From: Dendrocalamus latiflorus
Taxonomy: Eukaryota; Streptophyta; Magnoliopsida; Poales; Poaceae
NCBI GenBank assembly: GCA_017311315.1
Contig: CM029610.1
Coordinates: 41,742,870-41,806,869, forward strand
Length of the DNA: 64,000 nt
Direction: 5' to 3'
The position numbers were made by a program, and so were the translations under genes. The stretch's first letter is position 1. The number at the start of each line of letters is the position of its first letter. The notes under the pieces are model-generated. The model saw only the letters and a program-made list of their open reading frames with translations, was not told the origin of the DNA and did not search any database. This document shows, piece after piece, positions 31,979 through 41,474 of this stretch.

Positions 31979-34900
31979 TGAAAAGCCCCAAAATTTCAAA
32001 ATCCAAAAATTTGTGAATTTTTGCCGGTTTTTGAGTGATTTTTGAAAACTTTCCTTTTCGGGAAAGTCTCCCCGTTTCCGCTTTCCCTTTTTGGCCGGGT
32101 GCCTTCCTCCTTCGCTGGCGCCCTCCTCTTTTCCGCCTTCTCCGTTCCCCGGCCTCTCCCGCGCGGACGCCTCCTCCTCCCTCCGTTGGCGCCCGCTCCC
32201 TCCCCGCTTTCCCCGCGCACGCGCGTCGCGCCTGCGCCCGCTCCCGCACCGCCTCCTCGCGCGCGCGGACAGCGCCGCCCCTCGGATCCCCTCCTCGCGC
32301 CCGCGCCGCCCCGACCGCCACGGTCCAAAACCGTGGGCGCTCCCGCGCCACGCGTCGCCGCTCCTCTGTGCCTGGCCCCGCCTGGCAGCGGCCGCCTTCT
32401 CTCTCTCCCGCGCGCGGACGCCCTCCGCTCGCCGCTCCTCGCTCCTGCCCCGCCGCGCTGTCCCGACCGCCGCAGAACCTTCGCGCCACGCGGCGCCATT
32501 CCTCTGCGTCCGACCCCACCTGGCAGTCCCCGCCCGTCCCCTCCACCGCACGCGGACGCCTCCCTCCCCATGCCGCAGCTCCACCTGCTCCTGTGCTGTC
32601 CCATCGCCATAATCGCCGCGCAGCGCCCGGTCACCGCCCGTCTCGCGGAGGAGACGCTCCCCCCGACCTGCTCCCATCATTCCCTGTTGACCCCGGAGCT
32701 CACCGTTGCCTTCACCCCGAAGGAGCCCCTCCCTCCGCCCGGGTACAAATACCCCACCTCGGCTCCCCCTCACTCCTTTGCTTCCCGAGCACCTCAGCAC
32801 CCCCCATTCGCCTCCTGCCACTCCCAGCCCCCTCCCAGAGCCGCCGATTGGAGCCCCGTTGCCCGAGGCTCCGCCGTCGTCCTCCCCTGCGCCGGTGGCC
32901 CCCGGGAGCTGAACTCCCTCTCCCCTCCTCCATTCTTCGATTTCTCCCGCCGAGAGCACCTCCTCCCCTCACTGATCGTCTTGGTGACTTTCTTTTGGCA
33001 GGTGAACGCCCGAAGAGCTCCAGCCTCGTTGCTCACCGCCGGCCGAGACCACCCTCCCGTGGCCAGACCTCCTCGCCGCCTTCCAGCTCCTGCCGCCACT
33101 CCCAATGTGAGCCTCCTAATCCCCTTCCCGTATAGCCGCGACCGATTGGGCTATTTCGCCGCCGGCGACCTCCCTCGCCTCCGAGCTCCCGAACCACCCC
33201 CTTCTGTTCCCCGCCCTCTCCGTTGCTCCCCTCGCCTCCCCAGTGCCCAAAACGGGTTCCCCGTGTCGAGGAGCACCCAGTGGAGCCCTCCCCGGCCCCC
33301 GGAGGCCTTCGTAGTCGCCGGAGCGCCGCAGCTCCACCGCCCCCGCTTCTCGGTCGCCCCCACCCGGCTGGAGGTTGACGACGACGACGTGGCCTCCTCC
33401 CCTCCGTCGATCCCGTCCCGCGCCATTTAACGTCGGCCGTCCGATCCTCCGCATACCGCTTCGCCCCTCCGTTTTATCGTCGCCGTCGGATCATCATAAA
33501 CACCGCCCCCTCCCCTCCGTCGGATCTCCTCCCCGTACCCCTCACCCCGCCACATCTCCGCCACCCGCTTGAGCCACGCGTCGCTCATCCGAGCCGCGTG
33601 AGCGCGCGCGGGCGTGGGCCGAGCCGGCCTGCCCCGTCGCCGAGCGCGCGCGCGACGCCGCGCGTTGGGCCGCGCTGGCTTTCGGCCGCGCGGGCCGCAC
33701 AGTGCCAGGCCGCACAGTAGCAAAGCGGCCGGGCCGCACTGTTCACCTATTTTTCAGTGATTTATTGATTTCTAAAATCCCAGAAAATCAAAATAAATCC
33801 TAGAAAATCACAGAAAATCCCAAAAATTCCCAAATTTCACCACTTTGCTCCAAATAATATTCCAGACCCATTGGTGACCTCCATTTCCACAGAATCCTCC
33901 CAAATAAATTCCTAAAATTCCTCATTTGGAGATTTATGCACTTTACTCCTTTTTAAATAGTTTATTTTTCCTCGCTTGATTAGTCTCAAGCTGGATTTAA
34001 TTTGTTCTGTATGTTTGCGCTAGTGTCGGAGTCTCCGGAAGTTCAGTTGCAGCCCGAGGAGCCAGGAGGTTCTTCGTTCGAGCTAGCGGAAATCATTCGG
34101 ATTGACGGCAAGTCCCAAATCCTTTGATCATATTGAGACCCATGCTGTTTATTTATGTTAATATGCTATTTGCATTAAGCTAGTTGTGAAATGTTAGTTT
34201 GAAATAAAATAAAATGTTTAGAATGACTTATTATGTAGTTAATCCTACCACCGTCAAATGCCATGTTTAATTTGTTGCCATGCCTTTGTAACCCTAGAAT
34301 TAATTACTTGGTAATCTAGATAATTGTAGGATATTATTATCATCTTGCAAAATGTTACACTGATAAGGTTGTGGCTGTGGGCCAATAGAATTTGGAAAAC
34401 CCGACTCTAAGGTAGGGTGGTATGGGACACCGTATCTTAGAGCGGAGAGTGCCGGCGTGCACAAGGTAGGGTAAGGAGTAGGGAGCCGCGAGACGGTCTT
34501 CGCCCATCTTTACCCTAGGGTTTGGAGAAGGGTAAGGGTGAGTGGGAAATCGCGAGACGGTCTACGCCCACCGCTTACCTTAGTTTGAGTCGCGGGCCTG
34601 GCGAGGTTGCGGACCATGTGAAAATATAAGGACTGAAACCCTTATGCTGAGCAAATGTCATAGAACCCGCTCAAACCACAGGAGTTGACTTGTCAACACT
34701 TGTCTAGTAGCTGCTCAACTCGATTGAAACTCTACAGGAGGTTTAGCAGTGAGGTTAGGCAAGCCGTGTTTGGGTGCCTAACAACGGTAGAGTTCACTCG
34801 AAGCGGACACCGTCTTTTCTTGTGTGTGTGTGTGTGCGAGAGCCAGACCCGAGTGAATTCTACCGGGTAGAGCCTATATAAAGAGTTGAGCAGTGAAACG

Positions 34901-35607
34901 ACCTGGCTTTCTTAACTCTTTAGCGGGAGTTAAGGGATCGTGTGGGTAAAGCTGAGCAAACTCTGCAGAGTCAAATAAATGGTATTCGAATACGCCGTGC
35001 TCCCGGTTATTGGAGCTGTGTCACTTGGGTGATTCCAGCAGCAAAGCTTAAGTAGTTTTGTACATGCTTTAACTTGTTTAGGTTGGTTAATGAACTCTTG
35101 TTGAAAACCCCTGAGATCTTGAGGAGTAGTTTTGGGTCCCTCTTTTAAAACGATTGCAAATAAAACTGCATCCACTCAAAGATAATAAACCAAATATATT
35201 CCCTTCCTTGAAGTTCCGTGCATGTAGTAAGTTAAGATCCCTTTGGGATTTGCTGAGCCGGTTGGTTGGCTCACGGCTTGCTAAATCTAATCTTTAGAGG
35301 ATCAAGACGAAGGAGAAGGTCTCCCCGTTGAAGAAGTCCCGGAGGATCTTTTCTTCGACGAGGACCCTTGGCTGTAGGTCTCGGCCACGCTCAGGCGGAT
35401 TCTGGAAGACTTTTGTAATGTAAATATACTTTGGGCTTGCACGCCCCGCTGTAAAAACCTGAATGTTAATCCTTATGTCAAATATATGCTGGACTTTTGT
35501 TGTAAGCATGCAATGGTATACTCTTGCGCGACACTCCATAACTGTTCATGCTTGAATAGTTACGGAATGCCGTGTCCGTACGCGCCCCTGGAAACGGCAG
35601 CGTTACA
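31979..35607 (+). repeat. 5' LTR of the Ty3 element
   Basis: 3629 bp. The first 1.75 kb is very GC-rich and CpG-rich; the rest is AT-richer, with a (GT)n tract near 34823. Differences from the 3' LTR that I can see: a 2-bp GC unit near 32262, single bases at 32276, 32875, 33132, 33138 and about 33839, and three within 35597-35600. Confidence 0.95.
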
Positions 35608-35612
35608 AGAAG

Positions 35613-35624
35613 TGGTATCAGAGC
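35613..35624 (+). other. Primer binding site
   Basis: TGGTATCAGAGC, complementary to the 3' end of plant initiator methionine tRNA, begins 5 bp after the 5' LTR. It primes minus-strand DNA synthesis. Confidence 0.93.
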
Positions 35625-35848
35625 AGGCTCTTGACCGTAGGTTGAGACCTAAGGCAAACTAGGAAGCGATTTTATCGCAAAACTTAATTTAAGCCATAAA
35701 AACGGTTTATGAAAAATATAAGGTTTATTGCTGTCTTTTTCCTCTCTTGTTGCTACCTTATCTGTCTTAAATTTATTTCTGCTTAAGTTTTACACTTGCA
35801 AAAATTTATTGCTTCGCTTGTCTAATTTCAAAATTTCGTTTCCGGCAG

Positions 35849-36538
35849 ATGGTGCACTACGTTCTCTCCCGCCCTGACCGTATGGATGGATGACCATACA
35901 AGCTTTGGGAGATGAGGAGGTACCTTGGTTCGAGGGAGCACTGCAGCCCAGTGTTCCATGCAGTGAGCCGCACCCGTGGAGAGCAGCTCTACGAGTGGAA
36001 GGCATGGGTGGTCCTTACACCCCTGCCTGTCCGCCCCGACCAGGAGCGCAAGTTCATCGCCAGAAGGATGGACAAAGACGACGTAGTTCAGGACGCGGCC
36101 CAGAAGGCTGCGCTCTACTTGCGGGACTACTACAGCCTCGAGCTCTCCTACACTCCCTTCGACCTGGTGCCGCAGCAGCGTCGCGAGGGCCTGGCCGTGC
36201 CTCGGTTCGGTGAGGATGACGATCCCCGCCTCGCGGGCATCGCCGTCCTTTGGGCACAGCAGGTCGTTCGTTACGACAGCACGGTCGAGGAGTCCAGGAG
36301 GCTTCAGCGACAGCTCTGGAGGGCTCGCGAGCAGATTCAGCAGCTCAGAGCCTCTCTCCGTCGTTTTGAGGAGATCGAGGCCTTGGATCACGTTGAGGAG
36401 CCGAGCGTCCAGTCCTCGTGCTCCACGGTGCAGTCTAGGCGCAGGCGCCGGCTGATGACCACGGTAGAGTACCGTGCCCGGTTCCGCCCGGCAGCCCCGC
36501 TTGCCCTCCCAGCACCAGGGGACGACGAGGAGTAGACG
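35849..36538 (+). CDS. Accessory ORF upstream of gag in the Ty3 element (one in-frame TGA)
   Basis: From an ATG at 35912 the frame encodes 207 residues and ends at about 36535. The same frame is open upstream to an ATG at 35849 except for one TGA at 35891-35893, so the original protein was probably about 21 residues longer. Three parts are visible: an N-terminal basic region with predicted strands (YEWKAWVVLTPLP), a helix with regularly spaced alanines (DAAQKAALYLRDYY), and a C-terminal coiled coil (roughly residues 125-155, ESRRLQRQLWRAREQI) followed by an Arg-rich and a Pro/Ala-rich tail. No known retroelement domain is recognised. The strand-then-Ala-rich-helix pattern is weakly like a double-stranded-RNA-binding fold, but that is speculation. 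Most chromoviruses have no ORF here. Translation from 35912, readthrough, or loss of function are all possible. Confidence 0.6.
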
Positions 36539-36844
36539 CTGACCGCTAGCGTAGCCCGACCTTTTGTAATAGCTGTACTTTTGTATGTAGTGCAAGTGCA
36601 CACTCGAACCCTAAGTGGTCTGCGTACCGCTTGCTTTATTGTGGAACTTATGTTAATTAATCCTTTATGTTGCTTGTCTAAATTATCAGTATTTCCCTCT
36701 GTGTGTTCAAAGCTTTCTTCTGTCCCCTTTCACTCTCGTACTTACCCTGTTCACCCTATACTTACCTTGAAATTCGAAGTCTTACTTGCCTGCTCTTAAT
36801 TGTCAAAGCCGCTGCAAATCTAACCTCAAGTTCACAATAAACAG

Positions 36845-39800
36845 ATGGAGCCAGCAGGGCAGACGGGTCAGACCAGCGGGCAGGGTGCACCTGCCACCGA
36901 CCAGAACACACTTGCCAAGGTTATTGAAATGTTAGAAAAGAATCGATATCAAGGAGAGCAGAATATCTTGAAAGTGTTAGATCAGCAAGCTCAGCTTCTC
37001 GAACAGATTGCAACCCGATCCCCCAGTTTTCCTAGTGGGAGTAATGCTCCTCGGGATGGTTCTCCAATTTCCACCCGATGGGCGGATTTTCTGAAAACAC
37101 GTCCACCGGTCTTCTCCACCTCCGCTGACCCTACGGTAGCTGAGGATTGGCTTGTGGACGTGGAGAGAAAGCTTCAAACAGCACGATGCGATGACCAAGA
37201 GAAGGTGTTGTACGCATCCCACCAGTTGCAGGGTGCTGCAGCTACGTGGTGGATCAACTACCAACGCACCCTACAGAACAGAGAAATTAGTTGGGAGGAC
37301 TTTTCAAAGGCCTTCCGCAAGGCACACATACCAGATAGCGTCATGGAGGCTAAGCGTCGGGAGTTTCTTGCGCTTAAGCAAGGAGGACGCACTGTTATGG
37401 AGTACTTACATCAGTTCAACCATTTGTCCAGGTTTGCCCCAGAAGATGTTGACAAGAAGATGAATAGATTCAGGGCTGGATTACAGCAGTCTCTGAAATT
37501 TCATATTTCAGCTCTGAAGTTCCAGGATTTACATGACATGGTGAACAGCTTAATCAACTCAGAAGAAGCTAGAGGAGAAATGGAGGACTACAGAAAGCGT
37601 AAGGCAGTACACAAATCTCAATCTGCTTCACATAATGCTCAACGAATCAGGACATCGGGATCGCCCTCATATCGATCCCAATCCTCCCGCCAGTTTGTGA
37701 GGCTACCGAGGACTCAGTCTGGCCAGTCACAGCAATACAACTCTCCTTTGCCACTAACGCTTAAATGCCCCACCTGTGGTGGGAATCATCTTGCTAGTAA
37801 CTGCCCAAAGAGATCCAATGCTTGTTTTCACTGCAGAGAAATTGGACACTACAGAGATCAATGTCCCCGGAAAAGCTTACCATCTGATGCCGCGAAGCTT
37901 CAAGTCCAGAATCAGCAACAGCAAGAAAACAAGACACAGTCAAGCCCTGGCACTCCCAAGGGAGGATATCTACAGATCAAAGCAGCTGGACCCCAATCTC
38001 CAGCCGGCACCGCCAATTTCACGTCAGTAGGCCGAGGCAGAGGCCGTACCAAACCCACCTTCTATGCGAGGGTGAACCATGTGTCGGCAGAGGACGCAGC
38101 AGGAGCTAGCGACATCATTGCTGGTATGTTTCCAATCAACTCCATACCTACATTGATTTTGTTTGATCCTGGTGCAACACATTCATTTGTTTCGAAGAGT
38201 TTTGCTTCAAGAAATCAATTGCCTTCTGTTGCTTTACCAAGACCCTATGTGGTTGAGACCCCTGGGGTTAGAATGGAGTCCCACAATGGGTGTGCGGGAC
38301 TCAGTATAACAATCCAAGGGGTAGATTTTAGAGCAGATTTGTTGCAACTAGATATGACAGGATTAGATGCCATTTTGGGCATGAACTGGTTGGCCAAGAA
38401 CAAAGGCAAGGTAGACTGTGAGATCAAGACAGTGTCATTGGTCAATGCTGAAGGTCAGAAAGTAGTAGTAGAGACAGATCGAGAAGTATTAAAAGATGCC
38501 AGGAAGCGTATGATCAACATGATAGCAGCCACACCTAATCAAGTACCAGTGGTACAAGAGTATCCAGATGTCTTTCCGGAAGAATTACCAGGAAGACCTC
38601 CAGACAGACAAGTGGAACTTGCTATTGAATTGGTACCCGGTACCAAGCCAATTGTCAAACATCAGTATAGAATGTCAGCTAGTGAATTGAAAGAGTTGAA
38701 GAAGCAGTTGGATGAACTGTTGGAAAAAGAATTCATTCGACCAAGTGTTTCACCTTGGTCAGCCCCAGTCCTATTTGTGAAAAAGAAGAATAGAGAATTA
38801 AGGATGTGTGTTGATTACAGAGGCTTGAATGCTGTCACCATCAAGAACAAGTATCCTCTCCCCAGAATTGATGACCTGTTTGATCAACTCAAGGGTGCCA
38901 AAGTGTTTTCCAAGATCGATCTGCGCTCGGGTTATCATCAGCTTAAAATCCGAGAGCAAGATCGAGAGAAGACGGCTTTCATCACCAGATATGGATTATT
39001 TGAATTCACGGTCGTGCCATTTGGTCTAACCAATGCGCCAGCATATTTCATGAATCTTATGAACCTGGTGCATATGGACCAATTGGATCGATTTGTGATT
39101 GTCTTCATTGATGATATCCTGATATATTCCAAGAGTGAAGAAGAGCACAGACAACATTTGCACATGGTATTGTCAAGACTGAGGGAACATCAGCTATATG
39201 CAAAGTTTGACAAGTGCAGTTTTTGGCTAAAAGAAGTGGCTTTCTTGGGTCACATTATATCTGAAGATGGAGTGAAGGTCGACCCAGAAAAGATATCTGC
39301 AGTTATGGAATGGAAACAACCCAAGACCGTGACTGAAGTAAGGAGTTTCCTTGGATTGGCGGGCTATTATCGCCGATTCATTGAAGGCTTCTCGAAAATT
39401 TCTCGACCACTCACTCAGCTATTGAAGAAGGACAAGCGATTCACATGGACAGATGCATGTGAAGAAGGTTTTCAGATGTTAAAGACCAAATTGACAACCA
39501 CTCCCGTCTTGATTTTGCCTAATCCAGAAAAGGAATTCCAGGTTTATTGTGATGCTTCAAAGCAAGGTTTGGGATGTGTACTTATGCAAGACGGAAAGGT
39601 TGTCGCTTATGCCTCAAGACAGTTGAAGCCGCATGAGGAGAATTATCCCACACACGATTTAGAACTAGCAGCTGTAGTGCATGCACTAAAAATTTGGCGG
39701 CACTACCTGCTGGGGAATCGGTGTGAGATATTTTCTGATCACAAGAGCCTAAAGTACCTATTCACACAGCCAGAATTAAACATGAGACAGCGCAGATGGC

Positions 39801-41440
39801 TGGAACTGATAAAGGATTATGATGTCGATCTTCAGTATCACCCGGGCAAGGCCAATGTAGTTGCCGACGCCCTTAGCCGCAAGGCTCGACCAAGCAAAGC
39901 TAGCAAATCAGAGTATCCGCCAGAATTGCAAAGGGACATAATACGACTGAACTTGGTGATCACAGAACAGGGTGAAGAAACAGCATTAGAAATTCAACCA
40001 TTACTGACAGATCAGATTAAAGCAGCACAAGATGAAGATGAAGAGATTCAAAAACTGAAAAAGGATATTGAAGAAAGAGATTCCTCAGAGTATACGATAG
40101 ACGAGCATGGAATCCTTACCTTCCGTGGTCGCTATTGCATACCCGACAAGAAGGATCTAAGAGAGTTAATATTGTCTGAAGCTCATTCGTCCCAATTCTC
40201 AATTCACCCAGGAGGTACTAAGATGTACCAAGATCTAAAGAAGAAGTATTGGTGGAACCAGATGAAGAAGGAAGTGGCAAAGTATGTAGCTAAATGTGAT
40301 GTCTGCCAGCAGATCAAGATAGACCACCAGAAACCATCGGGATTGTTGCAACCTTTGCCAATACCCGAATGGAAATGGGACAGTATCGGCATGGATTTCA
40401 TTACTGGACTTCCCAAGACTCGTGAGGGATATGATGCTATTTGGGTCATTGTCGATAGATTAACCAAAGTGGCTCATTTTCTCCCGATCAAGCAAACTTA
40501 TGGGAAAGATAAACTTGCTGAGTTATACTTGACAAGAATTGTGACTCTACATGGAGTTCCAAAGAAAATTGTGTCGGATAGAGGAGCACAATTTACATCT
40601 AAGTTCTGGGAGAAATTACATGAAGCAATGGGCACTGATTTGAATTTCAGTTCAGCCTATCACCCCCAGACGGATGGACAGACAGAAAGAACGAATCAGA
40701 TTTTAGAAGATATGTTGAGAGCTTGTACTATTGTGTATGGTGCAGCCTGGAATACTTGCTTACCATTCGCTCAATTCTCATACAACAATAGCTACCAAGC
40801 TAGTATCCAAATGGCCCCGTTTGAAGCACTTTATGGCAGAAAATGCAGAACCCCTCTGAATTGGACAGAAACAGGAGAGCGACAACTTATTGGTCCTCAG
40901 ATTGTTCAAGACACAGAAGAACATGTTAGAATTGTCAGAGACAGAATCAAAATGGCACAAGACCGACAGAAGAGCTATGCAGATAACCGCAGGAAGGATT
41001 TGAGTTTTGAAGTTGGAGATTTCGTCTACATCAAAGTCACTCCATTGAAAATAGTTAAGAGATTTCAAGTTAAAGGCAAATTAGCACCAAGATATGTGGG
41101 ACCATTTCAGATTATCGGAAGAGTTGGGGAAGTAGCTTATCAAGTGCAGCTCCCACCCAACTTGTCAAGAATGCACAATGTGTTCCACGTATCTCAGCTT
41201 CGAAAGTGTCTACGTCAACCAACAGATGAAGTGCCATTGTCAGATATTGAATTGCAGGATGACTGCACGTATGCTGAAGAACCACTACAAATACTTGAAA
41301 CATCAGAGAGGCAGCTCAGAAACAAGAATATCAGATTTTGCAGAGTGCAGTGGAAGAATCATACAGCGGATGAGTCCATTTGGGAACGAGAATCAGACTT
41401 GCAGCGGGATTTTCCCAACTTACTCCCTGGACCAAGTTAA
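36845..41440 (+). CDS. Gag-pol polyprotein of the Ty3/Gypsy element
   Basis: One 1531-residue frame. Gag core domain at about 95-240 (TWWINYQRTL, FRKAHIPDSV). Two zinc knuckles: C-x2-C-x4-H-x4-C at about 308-320 and again from about 327. Aspartic protease motif FDPGATHSF at about 440, where the usual Ser after the catalytic Asp is Pro. Reverse transcriptase with RMCVDYRGLN and catalytic FIDD at about 754-757. RNase H from about 895 (YCDASKQGLG, FSDHKSLKYL). Integrase with an HHCC zinc domain (CDVCQQIK) and the D,D-35-E core (MDFITGLP, SDRGAQFTSKFW, HPQTDGQTERTN at about 1273). C-terminal chromodomain-like segment at about 1477-1531 (VQWKNHTADESIWE). No stop or frameshift. It would be made as a single polyprotein and matured by its own protease. 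The start is the first ATG after a stop-rich leader and gives the complete gag. Confidence 0.96.
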   Translation: MEPAGQTGQTSGQGAPATDQNTLAKVIEMLEKNRYQGEQNILKVLDQQAQLLEQIATRSPSFPSGSNAPRDGSPISTRWADFLKTRPPVFSTSADPTVAEDWLVDVERKLQTARCDDQEKVLYASHQLQGAAATWWINYQRTLQNREISWEDFSKAFRKAHIPDSVMEAKRREFLALKQGGRTVMEYLHQFNHLSRFAPEDVDKKMNRFRAGLQQSLKFHISALKFQDLHDMVNSLINSEEARGEMEDYRKRKAVHKSQSASHNAQRIRTSGSPSYRSQSSRQFVRLPRTQSGQSQQYNSPLPLTLKCPTCGGNHLASNCPKRSNACFHCREIGHYRDQCPRKSLPSDAAKLQVQNQQQQENKTQSSPGTPKGGYLQIKAAGPQSPAGTANFTSVGRGRGRTKPTFYARVNHVSAEDAAGASDIIAGMFPINSIPTLILFDPGATHSFVSKSFASRNQLPSVALPRPYVVETPGVRMESHNGCAGLSITIQGVDFRADLLQLDMTGLDAILGMNWLAKNKGKVDCEIKTVSLVNAEGQKVVVETDREVLKDARKRMINMIAATPNQVPVVQEYPDVFPEELPGRPPDRQVELAIELVPGTKPIVKHQYRMSASELKELKKQLDELLEKEFIRPSVSPWSAPVLFVKKKNRELRMCVDYRGLNAVTIKNKYPLPRIDDLFDQLKGAKVFSKIDLRSGYHQLKIREQDREKTAFITRYGLFEFTVVPFGLTNAPAYFMNLMNLVHMDQLDRFVIVFIDDILIYSKSEEEHRQHLHMVLSRLREHQLYAKFDKCSFWLKEVAFLGHIISEDGVKVDPEKISAVMEWKQPKTVTEVRSFLGLAGYYRRFIEGFSKISRPLTQLLKKDKRFTWTDACEEGFQMLKTKLTTTPVLILPNPEKEFQVYCDASKQGLGCVLMQDGKVVAYASRQLKPHEENYPTHDLELAAVVHALKIWRHYLLGNRCEIFSDHKSLKYLFTQPELNMRQRRWLELIKDYDVDLQYHPGKANVVADALSRKARPSKASKSEYPPELQRDIIRLNLVITEQGEETALEIQPLLTDQIKAAQDEDEEIQKLKKDIEERDSSEYTIDEHGILTFRGRYCIPDKKDLRELILSEAHSSQFSIHPGGTKMYQDLKKKYWWNQMKKEVAKYVAKCDVCQQIKIDHQKPSGLLQPLPIPEWKWDSIGMDFITGLPKTREGYDAIWVIVDRLTKVAHFLPIKQTYGKDKLAELYLTRIVTLHGVPKKIVSDRGAQFTSKFWEKLHEAMGTDLNFSSAYHPQTDGQTERTNQILEDMLRACTIVYGAAWNTCLPFAQFSYNNSYQASIQMAPFEALYGRKCRTPLNWTETGERQLIGPQIVQDTEEHVRIVRDRIKMAQDRQKSYADNRRKDLSFEVGDFVYIKVTPLKIVKRFQVKGKLAPRYVGPFQIIGRVGEVAYQVQLPPNLSRMHNVFHVSQLRKCLRQPTDEVPLSDIELQDDCTYAEEPLQILETSERQLRNKNIRFCRVQWKNHTADESIWERESDLQRDFPNLLPGPS

Positions 41441-41458
41441 TCTCGGGGTAGAGATTCT

Positions 41459-41474
41459 TTTAAGGGGGGTAGGT
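41459..41474 (+). other. Polypurine tract
   Basis: TTAAGGGGGGTAGGT lies directly before the TGAAAAG start of the 3' LTR. It primes plus-strand DNA synthesis. Confidence 0.88.

Noticed and set aside
32035..33430. Reading frames of up to 465 codons in the GC-rich half of both Ty3 LTRs
   Set aside because: All frames on both strands are open here because stops are rare at this GC content. The products are Pro/Arg/Ser-biased with no domain, and the frame changes between the two LTRs because of a 2-bp indel.
35828..36601. 257-codon minus-strand frame opposite the Ty3 accessory ORF
   Set aside because: Antisense shadow of the sense frame. The sense frame sits in the normal transcription direction of the element and has the more protein-like composition.
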